The notes under the pieces: generated by a model | Seen by the model: the letters and a program-made list of their open reading frames with translations, nothing else | The model's database searches: none | What the model was told of the DNA's origin: nothing | Shown: positions 47,871-60,646 of the stretch, one piece after another | How the letters are laid out: the number at the start of each line of letters is the position of its first letter | How positions within the stretch are numbered: position 1 is the stretch's first letter | Made by a program: the position numbers and the translations under genes | Assembly (NCBI GenBank): GCA_036346405.1 | Contig: CM070561.1 | Location: 8,788,441 to 8,852,440 of the forward strand | Source of the DNA: Phyllostachys edulis | Lineage: Eukaryota; Streptophyta; Magnoliopsida; Poales; Poaceae | DNA: 64,000 bases | Direction of reading: 5' to 3'

Positions 47871-48526
47871 AGAGGAATTCGTTGGAATCGTATGTGAATA
47901 TCTAGATAAGCTATTACATGCGAGATAGGGACTTACAAAGAAAAACCAGTAGCACGGTGGCGGCCACTATGTTTGAACGGCTGAGCAAAGGGGACGGCTG
48001 CGACTCCCGCCGGCGACGGCTGCGACTCCCACCGACAACGGCTCCACCTCCCGCCGGCGACGGCTGCTCGTCCCATGCTCGTTGCGCCACTGCCACAGCT
48101 CCGTGGCATGGCCACAGCTGCTACGGCAGTCAGCCGCCACACAGGCCGACACCTAGATCAGGCTAGACATAGGCCATTCTCAATTGTAGTCTTCAATTGA
48201 AGGTAAGGATGCCCTCCATTCTCCTTTTGTTTCTTCTTAGTGGCTCGGGTTTGGTTGAATAATAGTGCTATTGTAGATTTTATGCATTTTTAGCTGGTCC
48301 ATGGTTTAACTTGAGTATATGCCACTAAATTACCAATTTGAGAGTTTAGAATACACTTAATTTTACAAGTCGTTCGGTCATTGCAAAATATTTATGTTTT
48401 GTGAAGTTGAACAGTATGAAGATGTGAACAGCATAGACAATAATTTTGATTAAGGTTTACTTGTTTGAATGGCTGATAGATGGGCAATAATTTTGATTAA
48501 TTTGTACTTGTTTGAAAGTCTGATAG
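47871..48526. other. Leader region of the tnp2-type gene
   Basis: A GC-rich block (47960-48170), then AT-rich sequence with a duplicated caataattttgattaa-...-cttgtttgaa unit (48438-48520). It probably holds the promoter and 5' UTR of the following transposase gene. No independent gene is seen. Confidence 0.4.
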
Positions 48527-51500
48527 ATGGACAGATCTTGGATTAAATCGAGACAGTTTAGTACTGCACATATCAATGGGGTGAAAGAGTTCATGCAATT
48601 TGTTAGTGCCCGATTTGATGAGAATGCTGAAATACTTTGCCCATGTCGAGTATGTTTGAATCGGGCTCATAGACCTCAAGGAGTTGTGGAGGATCACATA
48701 TATATTCATGGGATGTCAAGCACATATAATAGGTGGATCCATCATGGAGAACCATTGGATGATGGAATTCATGAAAATGCATCGCATGAGAATGAACCAT
48801 TCGATACTATGGAACATGATGTTGAAGAGGATGTTGGTTTGAACGAGGACGACGACGATGATGATAGAATTCCAGATATGGTAGAGGAGTTATACACAGC
48901 TGAAGAACAAGGTGGACGGAATTCAATGTTTGAAAGTGTAATAGTAGAGTTGCAGCACCAGCTTTATCCTGGATGTGCTCATTTTTTCAAGATTTACATT
49001 TGTTGTGAAGTTACTTGATATCAAGTCATTCTATCGAATCAGTAATGTTGCATTCATCGCATTGTTTGAAGTTGTTGTCTTCGCTGTTCTAGCTTGCTTT
49101 CTTCCCACATCTTACAATGAAGAAAAGAACTTTATCCGTGCATTAGGACTTGGATATGATTCAATCCATGTTTACAAGAATAATTGTGTCTTGTTTCGAA
49201 AGGAGTATGCCAACAATGATAAGTGCCTAGTATGTGGTGAATCTAGATGAAAAGATGCAGAAGGAAGGAAGCAGATTCCTGTGAAGGTATTGCGGCATTT
49301 TCAATTGATTCCAAGGCTGAAGAGGATGTTTGCTTCCAAAAATACAGTGGAGGAGGCACAATGGCACAAGTTGAAGCAGCAACCTGTGGACAATGAACTC
49401 AGCCATCCTGCTGATGGTGAGGCATGGAAAGACTTTGACAGAAAATATGGGTGGTTTGCAAAAGATGCAAGGAACATGAGACTTAGCCATGCTACAGATG
49501 GTTTCAATCCATTTGGCAACATGAGCTCCTCCTATAGCATGCGGCTAGTATTTGTCATGCCTTACAACGGGCTACCCTAGGCATGTATGGAACAATCCAA
49601 CTTCATGATGGCCCTACTGATCCCAGGTCCAAAATGTCCAGGAAAGGATCTTGATGTGTTCTTGGAGCCTCTCATCGAAGAGTTGCTAGAGCTTTGGAAG
49701 GGTGTCCGTACTTATGATGCATGTAGTGCTAGTATGTTTGATCTACATGCTGCAATTTTATGGTGCATTCATGATTTTCCAGCATTAGGCATCTTGTCAG
49801 GACGAACCACAAAAGGTTATTATGCATGTGTGCGTTGTGACAAAGATCCCTACTCAAAGAAATTAAGGCACAAGATATGTTACATTGGCCATCGTCGTTT
49901 CCTTCCAAGGGATCATCCGTGGAGAAAAAGGAAAGAATTTAATGGTGAGAATGAAACCCGTGTGAAGCCTTGGGAACTTAGTACAGAGGAGCTACTACAT
50001 CAACTAGACAATGTAAGAGATGTTAGACTAGGAAAAAATCCGCAAAGCGGTAATAAGAGAAAGCGGCAAGCCGATGGTCAAGTTTACACACGAAGAGTTT
50101 GTTTGTTTGACTTGCCATATTGGTCGAGTCTAAAGCTGCGGCACAATCTTGATGTAATGCACATTGAAAAAAATAGATGTGACAACCTACTTGGTACATT
50201 TCTCAACATTGATGGAAAGACAAAGGACACAGTTAGTGGTAGGCTAGATTTGGAAGACATGGGCATAAGATCTTTTTTACACTTGCAGTATGAAGGACAT
50301 TCATACAGTATCCCTAAAGCCCCATATGAAATGAAAAAAAGACCAAAAGCGTAAATTTTTTGAATTTATAAGAGAGGTGAAATTTCCAGATGGATATGCT
50401 TCTAACTTAGCAAAATGTATTAGTGCGGATGGATGCAAGGTGCTAGGATTAAAAACTCATGATTGTCATATTCTTCTACAAAGAATTTTACCTGTTGCCC
50501 TACAAGGAATCATGGGTAAGGAGATATATGAAGCTGTTACTGAATTGGGAAATTTCTTTCAGTAGTTATGTTGCAAAACTCTAAAGCTAGATGTTCTGCA
50601 TAAATTGAAAGTTCAAATCCCAATCATTTTGTGCAAGCTTGAGAAAATTTTTCCACCAGCTTTCTTTGATGTTATGGTGCACTTGGCTGTTCATTTACCT
50701 GATGAAGCAATCCTAAGAGGCCTAGTGCAATATGGCTGGATGTACCAAGTGGAAAGAAGGCTATATACACTAAGTGTTTTGTGAGGAATAGGGCTAGACC
50801 TGAAGGATCCATTGCAGAAGCATATGTTGCTAATGAGTGTTTAACTTTTTGCTCACGGTACTTGAATGATGTGGAGACACGATTCAATCAAGAGGGCAGG
50901 AATAGAGAGCGTGTTGACTTAAAAGAAGGTGGCCTCTCTGTTTTTCAGCATGGTGTTGATTTAATTGGAGCCTCGAGGATGACATATCTTAAAGGTGATC
51001 ATGACAAGATGGTTTGGTATGTGCTCAACAATTGTCCTGAGGTTCAGCCATTTATGGAGTATGTGATCCCTTCTAACACTTTTGACTTTTGTTTCAGATA
51101 TAATATATTATTTATCTCTAATTTCTAAAGCCACTATGCAGGTTATGTAGACAAGAGTTAGAGAAAGAAGGTAGTCATGATGTGGAAAAAAGGCTAGATC
51201 ATGAATTTGCCACATGGTTTAAAAAGCATGTGAGTTTTCTTTGCAATTTTGGATGGAACTCTGATCAGGTGTATAGGTTATCATCATGCTGACCTTTTTG
51301 TTGTCCAGATGGCAAGACTACGTTATGTGGAAGGAGTAGAGCTCAGTGATGACCTATATCCATTAGCATGCCAACTAGATATGCGAGTGAGATTATATTC
51401 AGCATGTATTATTGATGGTGTTCGATGTCACACAATTGACCATGAAAAAAATAGAAAGACTCAGAACAGTGGAGTCATGGTTCAGGGTACACATAATGGT

Positions 51501-52010
51501 GAGCATATTGATTTTTATGGCTGTCTACAAGACATTATCGAGTTGCAGTATAACTCAAGCCAAGACGTCCGTCAAATAGTTGTTTTATTTCGTTGTGGCT
51601 GGTTTGATCTTGATGGCAAGAAGACAAGATTGAAAGATAATGGATATTTCAAAAGCATCAACACTGCAAGTTACTAGTACAAAGGAGAACCTTTTATTCT
51701 AGCCGCACAATCAACAAAGGTATTTTACTTGTAGGATACAAAGTTTGGTGGAGACTGGAGAGTTGTTCAAAAGTTTGAGCATAGGCATTTGTGGAGTGTC
51801 ACCGAAGCAGAAACTGAGAAGGAACTTACATACCAAGATGATGACTGTACACAATGTCCAGTACAAGAAAATGAACCTATTTCTGAAAATTTACATGCTG
51901 ATGATGGAGAGTGTCATACTGTCTCTGCTAGTGTCGTTGAAAATACTCGCAACCAAGTGGATGATGTCAATTGCGAGTCTGATGAAGACGATGAAACTTA
52001 CATGTAGTAC
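48527..52010 (+). pseudogene. CACTA transposase, tnp2 type, inactivated
   Basis: Domains in order: transposase-associated domain (MDRSWIKSRQF, then ILCPCRVCLN, 48527-48700), an acidic stretch EDDDDDDRIPD, and the tnp2 domain (48975-50350: HVYKNNCVLFRKEYANNDKC, then ATDGFNPFGNMSSSYSMRLV, then IPGPKCPGKDLDVFLEPLI, then HNLDVMHIEKN). These are followed by a DUF4218-like region (VLGLKTHDCHILLQRILP; EGSIAEAYVANECLTFC, 50377-51128) and a DUF4216-like region (51249-51980: GWFDLDGKKTRLKDNGY) ending in an acidic tail. It has a frameshift near 48990, a TGA at about 49248 and a TAG at about 49578 (both where Trp is expected), a TAG at about 50563 and a frameshift near 50780. The family cuts the element at its CACTA ends. 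Confidence 0.9.
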
Positions 52011-52542
52011 TGTAGTGATAATGAAGATCGCGCAGTTCCTGAGATAGATAGCGATGAGGAGTATTTTGTGATATGTTAGTTTGTTGTAATGTGGACATAG
52101 ATATGTAGATTGATGTTAATTTGACACTTTGTTGTATTTTCTGATGTTAATTTATCTTGTGTAAGATTCATCTTATTTATGGCTTTGGACTATCTGATGT
52201 TAATCTGTAACCTGTGTGTGTGCAAGTCTGAAACCTGAAACGTGTAGCATGATGCCGAGATTCTGTGACGATTTTGTGATGATTTCCACATTTAAGTCAC
52301 AGATTCTATGCCAGCCTGAAATTTTTTAACAGACTCACATGGTAAACATATCGGCGACGTATCACGTGCACAAGACCAATTTTGTGGACATATGGAAAAA
52401 AACAAATTCTATGGACATACAGAAGACGAACTCAGTTGCCAATCCTGCCAATACAAATTCCTACCAGTAAGCAAAAAAGTGCAACAACAAGCATTTTGAA
52501 CTTTTCATCTGCAGTAGTAGATTTCCTGATTGACTTGTTGGT

Positions 52543-53136
52543 CTAATCCAATGAGGTATTCATCACAGCTAGATGATCCAATACATGTTGGTCGACTTGG
52601 AAAACGACTTCCTTCCCACTGCTCAACTTCACAGTACAATCCTCCCTTCTCTCCTGTTCTACGAGAACCATCCCACTCAAATGCCTCATGTACTGGTCTC
52701 TCCACATGAAAGTATCACACCCGCCCGAAATACATCTAGACCAAACAAAAGCAGCCAGTTTCATCATCACAATTGATCAAGTGCCACCACCCGGAAGTAC
52801 AAAAAACCAACAAAATCATGAGAAAAGGGAGTTTCTTACACCGTCGTTTCTAGGGCATTTGTAGTACTCTCTTCCTCTATTCTTTGAACTCCTGGAGACG
52901 GCCCAGATCATCTTCGCATGACACTTGGGGCATGACACGACAGGTAGGCCACTGCTAGGCACCGTCGCTGTTGCGGAACACTCGGAGTACGCCTCCGCGA
53001 GATCCTTCTTCTTATCCATGGCTCTCAAGGGTTGCGACGCTTCACGTCGTCGATTTCGGGGAGTGGAGGGCCAAACCCTAGAATCAATTTGGGGAGGGGA
53101 GCACTGGTGGGAACGCGAAGGAGTTGCACGGACCAC
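52543..53136 (-). pseudogene. GRF zinc-finger gene fragment
   Basis: The minus-strand exon 53136 to about 52840 reads SCPKCHAKMIWAVSRSS, then NRGREYYKCPRNDG, ending at a donor-like GGT/GTAAGA. About 100 bp further the frame GGCDTFMWRDQYMRHL (52543-52735) supplies the last Cys and the F-W-D part of the GRF motif. GRF zinc fingers bind nucleic acid. No clean acceptor precedes the second part, so I treat it as a fragment. Its relation to the CACTA is unclear: it may be captured sequence or an accessory protein. Confidence 0.55.
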
Positions 53137-53354
53137 AACAGGAGGCGGCGAGCCTAGACGAGCAGCACCACCACGCTTGCCTTGGGCGATTTGGGGAGCG
53201 AGAGTAGAGTGGAAGGGGGGAAGAAACGCAAAAGACCAACGCGGGCGACACCGACGATGAAGAAGATGACCACGGTGCGGCGAGGTGGTTGGGCCAGATC
53301 AAATGGCGAATTGAGTCACACTTGGGTCCGAGTTGGAACAGTGCTTAGCTCGGG

Positions 53355-53630
53355 CAGTCCGAACGGCATCGGTGATGTGAGCTGTGCGATCAGCAACGGA
53401 CGGTCCAGATGCGTTGGGCGTTCGGACCGTCTGAACGGCACCGGTGATGTGAGCCATGCGATTAGCAACGGACGGTCCAGATGCATTGGGCCGTTCGGAC
53501 CGTCCGAACGGCACCGGTGATGCGAGCCGTGCGACCAACAACGGACGATCCAGATGCGTTAGGCTGTTCGGACCGTCCAAACGGCTCTAGCATTGTGAGC
53601 TGTGCAATCAGCATCGAACGGTTCGCGCGA
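53355..53630. repeat. 73-bp tandem array with palindromic core
   Basis: About 3.7 units with period 72-73 bp. Each holds gaacggcaccggtgatgtga, acggacggtccagatgc and gttcggaccgt. Each unit junction forms an inverted repeat; at 53491-53511 two 10-bp arms (CCGTTCGGAC and complement) surround one base. It is strongly CpG-rich amid AT-rich DNA. Confidence 0.9.
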
Positions 53631-53639
53631 AAAGGTGCG

Positions 53640-54070
53640 GTGAGACGGTGCGATTGGACCATAATACGGTTTGTGTTCAGATTAGGTTTAGTTTGACCAA
53701 AATACCAAAATGTTTGACTAGCCGATTTAAAATAGAAGAAAATTTTGAAAAATAATGAAAATTTTTGTGGGGGTTCTGAGAATTAAGTAGGACTTAGGAA
53801 AATTAGTTTTGAGCACTGTTCAAACTAAAATTTGTCATAAATAAATTATTTTTAAAATTATAATAGAAAATGGTTTGAATTTTGGTGAGGTCAAAATAAC
53901 TTCTAAAAATTTGTGAAAAATAATATTAATTCATTATAAATAATCTAGTATTTAAATAAATTATTTTCAACTATTTTTAATAAATATTTTTCTACATTCA
54001 AAACAAAGCTTGAATTCGAATTAATCAGACACCATGGTCATCACCTACACATAGTAAATATACCATAAAC
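53640..54070. other. AT-rich gap inside the CACTA element
   Basis: No coding frame and no repeat recognised. It separates the tandem array from the MuDR-like fragment. Confidence 0.4.
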
Positions 54071-54139
54071 AGCTAGAAATAACAGGAAATCATAAACCTA
54101 GTAAAACATGATGCAATCATTAAAAAACATTGTAGTACA

Positions 54140-55149
54140 CAGGCATATACCATGAATGTAGGGCTGCCATAAATCTTTTTTGCATATATCCTCCATGGAC
54201 AATTTTTTGACATGCAAATGGCTCTGAATCTTTTTGTGTCACTATGTTGTATGTTCATCTCAAACTCCCCTTTTATTGCATGCTGCCTCAAAATGAGCTT
54301 GAACGAATGTCTATCAGGAAATATGTCTCCCAGGTCTGGTACATCCACATCTGCTTCATCATCATGGTGCACAGCCTCCTGCTCTAAGACCTCTGTTGTT
54401 GCCTCATTATCTTTAGGGTCATCTTGATGCACAGGGAAGTACCTCCACTCCTCATCCACCCAAATAGGGTCATCCTCATCAGGGTCTCTGTCAGGATGCT
54501 CTTCCAGCCAAGATGCTACATTTTGTACCAAAGGGTGTTCTATAGGTAGTTGTAAAGGGGTGTTTTCATTCACTACCTGACTCTCATACACTTCTGGAAT
54601 CACCGCCACTAGTGCTCTGTCATGTGGAAAATGCCTCTCACTCACTTTTGGACTATCTCTCACTTCTGTTTTATCATGTGGAAAGAGGCTCTCACTCACT
54701 TCTAGACTCTCTGTCACTGCCACTGCTGCACTGTCATGCGGGAAGTTGCTCCCATTCACTCCCTGGCTCTAATTCACTACCTGACTCTCATTCACTACTT
54801 GACTCTCATTGACTTCGCACTTGCCAACTGACATGAATAGCTTCACTTCCTTCTTCGCACTATTCTTAACGAAAACCTTCATCAGAAGTGCATCATTGGC
54901 CGCCCTAACAAAGGTAGATTCTCTCTCGACATACCAAAATGTTGCCTCCTCATCACTGCCCCAAGAGTAGTACAGTTCCACAAACCTCAACAAATCCACA
55001 AGTGAGATCTCATCAGATCCCATATCCAATCTCAAAATTCTGCCCTTTTTGTACTCTTTTCTGCCATCCTTGCTTGTGAGGTAAGATTGGACGCAGAGTT
55101 CTACGCTATATATTGTCTTTGGATCCTCCCTGCAATAGTTAAAAAACAA
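54140..55149 (-). pseudogene. MuDR-type transposase N-terminal fragment
   Basis: Minus strand. 55149-54830 reads YSVELCVQSYLTSK, then LVDLLRFVELYYSWGSDEEA, a PB1-like N-terminal domain of plant MULE transposases. Then comes a low-complexity NESQVVNESQVVN repeat and variable acidic linker (with a stop between 54759 and 54769). After it lies the MuDR DNA-binding domain at 54140-54330 (FPDRHSFKLILRQHAI, then FRAICMSKNCPWRIYAKK). The catalytic and SWIM domains are absent. It is embedded in the CACTA element opposite to its genes, so it is either a nested remnant or captured sequence. Confidence 0.8.
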
Positions 55150-55927
55150 AATTTTACACTGTTAAAAATTGAGACTCACATTCGGCTATCACTGCTGTCA
55201 CATTCCACGGCCACACTGACATGTCTGCTCTCACATTCGGCACAAATCCATAGAGCCACAAATCCATTGAGACTAATATGCATACAACAAAAAAGGAAGA
55301 CAATAAAACATATTCTTTGCTTACCCATGAGCAACTCTAGACGGATCCATCCCATGAGCAACTCCAAATGGATCCATGCCTCCTCAATCCTCCCACTACA
55401 TGCTCTACACTACGCAAGAAAGTAGGGTTAGATTTGCTGCCGCAAATGCAAACCAAAACACCAAATTGGTGGATTGAGGTAGGAGATCTCACCTGCGGGA
55501 ACTCCAGCACGTTGCTCCGCTTCCTTCCTGAGGCGGGCGTTCACGGGAGGAGGGCGCTACCTGAGGTGGTCCGACGAATACGAGAGGGGGAGGAAGAGGA
55601 GCGAGTCACGCGGGGAGGTGAGTGCGAACAAGGACGAACGGGGATTCACAAAACCTAATTTCTTCGGGGCAATTTGGATATTTCACATGCTTGGTAACGA
55701 CAAAGCCAACGCAGCTCACGGGAGTGGCATTAGGCCGAACGGAGTGAGGCGTTGATGGTATTAAAATGAACCGGTACATTTCAGTGGTATTAAAATGAAC
55801 CTCTGTTTTTAGTGTGGTACCAAACCAATTTTGCCATTAGAATTTGAAAGAGAAGCCGGGTACAACAAGCTAAGGTATATATAAATAGATCCTTCATATA
55901 TACCGGTACAAATGACCAGATTGCAAT
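55150..55927. other. Upstream flank of the MuDR fragment
   Basis: Contains a GC-rich block (55490-55640) that may be the former 5' exon or promoter of the MuDR-type gene. It also has a duplicated ggtattaaaatgaacc unit (55758-55802). No further supported gene. Confidence 0.4.
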
Positions 55928-56592
55928 TGTCGACGATCGAGTCGCCGATCTTACGAAATAAAAAGAGAAAAATGACGTGGAGTATCCTGGGAGAGAATGG
56001 GGGCTGCTCTTTATTAATATGAACTGGAATTACAGGACCTGACTAGGGACTATCTCTAATTACACCGAATGTATTGGATGCTAGGAAAAGTAATCAAGCT
56101 TAAAGACTGATTTCCTTGCTACTGCTTTGGCTTCTGTGTTGCGTTGCTCTGTGTGTCTTCTGTTGTCTCTTCGTCTTCTGCGTTCCACCATTAAATAACT
56201 CCCAAAGGAGCGGCAGTTACTCTTGGAGAAGGCGTCCCTGGCGAAACGTTACGACTGGTTGGAAGTTCAAGGTAGTTAACAACGTGTTAACTACCTTGCG
56301 GTTAAGTGCCTGTGAAAAGCTTAATCGTAGGGTGGTTTATTGTCAGTGTCTTGTATATCATCGCATGGTATAGAACATTCAGCACGTGTTCTATTCATCA
56401 TACGGTAAGAAATGCCAGTTCATAGCTTTCCCGAGTAGCTATCTGGTCGAAGCCTAGTCCGACCAGGGTACCCTTCGTGTAACCTCTGGAATCCTCACGA
56501 CCAGTGAGGTCGTTAGCCTTAGGGGTTACGACCATGAAGACGTATGGTCTTTTATGTATTAAATTAATACATACAGGTTTTAATCCTCGTCA
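55928..56592 (-). mobile_element. Solo LTR of the Tat family of elements 1 and 2
   Basis: A 665-bp LTR from TGTCGACGATCG to CCTCGTCA, colinear with 24210-24912. It has a perfect 5-bp TSD gcaat (55923-55927 and 56593-56597). No internal region remains. It sits within the CACTA element between its two genes. Confidence 0.95.
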
Positions 56593-56597
56593 GCAAT

Positions 56598-57245
56598 GGT
56601 CTTGCATAGCATATATATGAACATGGATCTCTGTGTTCTACGGTTCAAAAGTAGTTATGATGGTTTCATTGGTAGAGAAGAGAATTTGCATAAAAGTCGA
56701 GATGAGTGCTATATGACATTTAGGTCATTAACTTTTTCTATATATTAAAACGAATTCATTCATAAATTTATACGAATTTTAGCATCACATATCATATTAA
56801 ATTACTTTGAAAAATATTATTCACAAGTTTCATAATTCACTAACTTAATTTTTTTAATGAAATATATTGGGCACTAGGGGCAAAGTTGCGAACTGCACCC
56901 ACAATCCCACCCAAATATTCGTTGTGTGCCACAACCCACCCTGCCAGCCACCCAATTTTTTTGTGAAATGTCTATTTTGTCCAAACAGGTCACTGGACCT
57001 CCCCAACCAGGTGGAGGGTATTTTCGTAAACATCACGTGCGGCGCAAACCCCTTCATATTCCTGGCCGAATCCCCTCCTCAAATCCTCTCCCCCAAATCC
57101 CCTCTCCCCAAACCCTAGTCGATCCATCCCCCACCCCAAATCCCCTCCTCCAGCAAGACAACGGCACTCGCTGAGGTGACGGCAAGGGCTGGGCGATAGC
57201 AATGACAAGGGGAAGGGCGACGGTGACATCCATCTCCCTTCATCC
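56598..57245. other. Leader region before the second CACTA gene
   Basis: AT-rich, then C-rich (56880-57170, with cccaaaccctagtcgatcc). It probably contains the promoter and 5' UTR of the Transposase_24-type gene. No independent gene is seen. Confidence 0.4.
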
Positions 57246-59790
57246 ATGCCGAGGCAGAAGGTGCTAGCGAGAAAAAAGAAGTTGGCCAGTAAGTTCCATC
57301 TCCCTTCATCCGGTCTGTGAAGGGTTCGCGTCGATAGGTCAGACCGGCGGAGGTGGGTGATGCCGGGGTGGGGGAGCATGTCCACGGCCCTAGCAGAGTC
57401 ACATTAGGGAGCCGGTGTTAGGGCGGCGAGGGCAGCAGCGGCAGACCCGGCTGCCTTGCATGCTAAAGTTCTTGTAAATTTGTTACTTCCATTGGGCGTT
57501 GCATGCTAGAGTTCCATAGTAATCTTGCCTCAATTTAATTAGTTGCATACTAGTAACTTTGTAGTATCAAAATTCCAATCTTACGCTTGTTTTCTTACTC
57601 ATGTAAAGAAGCACCACTTACCGAATATGACAAAAAGAGGGCTCAAACTCTGATGAGGAACCATCAAGTGTTGTAAGGACTTGGCATCACTGCATTAGCG
57701 TCAATTCTTACAAATACACGTGTAGACAGCAAGGGTAGTAGTCGTGAAGACTCTGGATCCGAGTATGACCCTCAAGAGAACGAGGATGAGGACACTGAAC
57801 AAGAGGAACTCGATAAGGTGCTCATTCTTGTTACAGGCCTCTCTCTCTGTGTTGGGGGTTTGGGGGGGGGAGAGGCCGCCCATGTGGTATCCTTGCCTTT
57901 ATTGCAAAGATTATTTATCATATATTCAGTTTGTAGTTTGATTAATGTGCTACTAATTCTTCTTGTATTCTGCCAATGAGGCCTGGTAGGTTTCTAAGAA
58001 TAGATTTAGATAGAGGGAAAACAATTCTGCCAGGATGCCTCCAGGAGGGACTGTAGCACCAAAGAGGGTGCTCGCACCTGATGATCAATTCCAACCTGCT
58101 AGATGCACTAGGCAGAAGACAAGAGAGTCCGCATTAACTCAAGAAGTTTCCTTTGGTACGAGTTCAGATCCAAAAGAACAGGCAACTCAAAGCCCTCCTA
58201 CTGCCACACATGATTCTTTGGTACCTACCCAATCTGAGGAGCACATTCAAATGTACTGTGATGAAGGCAAGTGATTGTGCACAACCCTTTAAGAAATGCA
58301 GATATGCTTTACACTAACTTTATGAAATTCATATTTTTAGATGCACCAAATGTCAGTCAACAATAAAATAAGATGGGAAGAAACAAGGGCAGAGATCTTG
58401 ATAGGATATCAAGAGCATTAAGTTGTAAGATTCCAATCCAAATTTTCAAAGGGAAGAAACGGCCCGAGGCACCTATGCAAGCTACAAAGCTTGCATCAGA
58501 GGGTGGGATCATACTAAGGTAGCATATACCAGTCCTTCCACATTGGAAAGAGTACAAGAATGATCAATCTCACCTTACGGACTATATTGGAAAAGTTGCA
58601 GTAAGTATATCAACTCTTAGCCAAAAGGGAAATCCCTTTCTGTTTTCCTTGTTCTGTTGTTTCTCGTTGTATTCACATGTCTCTTGTGTAATGTGTATGC
58701 TCTTTGTTATGGTCAATTTACCATGGACACCAACTCAGAGGCAGTCACATCTGCATGTGCTGATTTTCTCAAGTGTGGACAACGATAGATGAGGTACAGG
58801 CTTAAAAAGTGCTACTTTGATGGTGTACCAGCAAATCAAGTGAGAACCACTAGCCCATTGAAGCAAATGACTGATGAGCAATGGAGAGCGCTGGTGCAGA
58901 TGTGGTCCAACCTAAAGCACATGGTATGAAAGTAATTGGTTTATTTGCTTAGTTATCTGTTACTTGGCATGTTTTACACTAATCTGTCTTTCTATAGGAC
59001 CATTGTGAGAAAAACAAATTGAACCGTGAGAAAGTCCAGTTTCAGCAGCGGACTGGCTCTCGTTCCTACATTGCACACTGTTATGCTGTTGTAAGTACTT
59101 AGAGAAGTGATGTTCTTATAGATTTGTTATGAAACCCTTCCATACCATGTTGGAAGTTTACAGTGTGCAATGATTTGAACATTTCAGAAATAGGAGAAAT
59201 ATAAAGATGTAGAGCCCACTACAATTGACCTCTTCAAAGAGTGCCATAATAGCAAGAAACTTGGTTTTAGTGAGCCAGTGAAGAAAGCAATTGTTAGTCA
59301 CCATTTGTTCATTTCTTTTGTACATAAGTATACTGTAAATAATAACACTTTTCACGTGTAATCCATCTATTGCTAGGCTGATATGGAAGCCATCGTGGCT
59401 CAACCAGTGGAAGATGGACAAGAATCAAAGTCTCCTACTGCAGCTGTTTCTGAAGTGCTCGTGAGTCAACCAAATTACTTGAACGTGTGGGCCTTGAAAC
59501 ACCCTCACAGAAAAGCTCGAGATGAGACGTTTCTTCATGTGTGGAAGAGCTTGAAGCTGAACTTCACATTGAGAAGCAAGGAGCATCCCAACTTCGAGAC
59601 CAACTTGAAGCTTAGGAGCAAGACTTGGATGCCTTGAAGAAGAAGGCAGAAGAATCCGAAGCAGCTAGGGAGAAGAGCTTAGAAGAGATTGGCTTTTTAA
59701 GGATAAGATTGCAGATACTGATGCCCTCCTTCGTCGTTTGCTGAACTGCAATCAGGGTCAGGTGAACCCTACTCCCTAAACTGATGTAGT
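57246..59790 (+). pseudogene. CACTA TnpA-like protein (Transposase_24 type), inactivated
   Basis: A multi-exon gene. Exon 1 is 57246-57288 (MPRQKVLARKKKLA, donor GTAAGT). Exon 2 is 57609-57817 (APLTEYDKKRAQTLMRNHQV, then an acidic YDPQENEDED tract). Later exons include 58035-58270, about 58370-58600 (HIPVLPHWKEYKNDQSHL), 58738-58923 (YRLKKCYFDGVP), 58999-59090 (DHCEKNKLNREKVQFQQRTG), 59188-59295 (TTIDLFKECHNSKKLGF) and 59380-59640. After a frame change, a coiled coil ends it (LRDQLEAQEQDLDALKKKAE). The KNK-NR-K...HTxGSRS block is typical of the plant En/Spm 'Transposase_24' family, thought to bind subterminal repeats. In-frame stops in exons 2, 4 and 5 and near 59190 inactivate it. Confidence 0.8.
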
Positions 59791-60646
59791 TTGTGGTTTG
59801 ATGGCACTGCGATCTGGGATACTGTTATTTTGTGAACTGTGTTGGAGTTGGGAGTTGTGATGGCTGATGTGAACTTGATGCTGGTTGTTGTGTCCTAAGT
59901 CCTAGTACCTCAGACAATGATGCTAGATGCGTGTAACCTGGGAACAATGTGCTGGATGTTGCTATTACGACATGACATGAACTTACTGTGTATCCTTGTA
60001 CTGTTTTTGTTTGTATGGATGTGCTAGGCTAAACACAACGGTTTGGTCTGTAGGTGTGAAATTGGAAAATTGGTTTGTGAATTGTCGAAGGGCTTGGCCC
60101 AGATAAAACTGGGCCAAAATGGTTTTAGCCCAACAATATATTGCGCCTTTCAAAATGGCCCAACTCGAACCCTGATTGGGCAATCAAAATGGGCTACACC
60201 CAAAAAAAAATATGGGCCTGCAATTTGGGCTAACCTAAAATAAGTTGGGCCTACAAAATGGCCTACGACCACAAATTGACTCAGCAAACGATGGAATCAA
60301 AATGGGCCTTATAGAAATTATGACGAAAATTTACATGGGCCTAACTCACATTATGACAGTAGACATCATCACAAACCAACAGCCACATCATATCCCGCGT
60401 GGCCCGACCAGGCTACCAATGACAATAAGAATATGACGTGACGACGTCATAAAATTCGTGACGACAATGGTTTCATCACTAAGTCTGTGACAATTTCACT
60501 ACTTTCGTCACAGAAACCAATCAGTGATGCACGATAGGTGACGATCGATTTTTCGTCATAGGAGCGTCACAGATCCCATACTATGACAAAAAAACACAAA
60601 TCCGTGACGAATTCTGATTGTCACCGTTCAACAGATTTCTTGTAGT
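59791..60646. other. 3' subterminal region of the CACTA element
   Basis: Holds a cluster of TGGGC(C/T) and GGCCCA motifs (about 60085-60320), then inverted gtgacga/cgtcac motifs up to the terminal repeat. No ORF is supported. Confidence 0.6.

Noticed and set aside
48603..48800. Minus ORF opposite the tnp2-type gene
   Set aside because: A shadow of the transposase-associated domain exon.
53182..53580. 93- to 112-codon ORFs across the 73-bp array
   Set aside because: They are translations of the tandem repeat and change frame with its 72/73-bp period.
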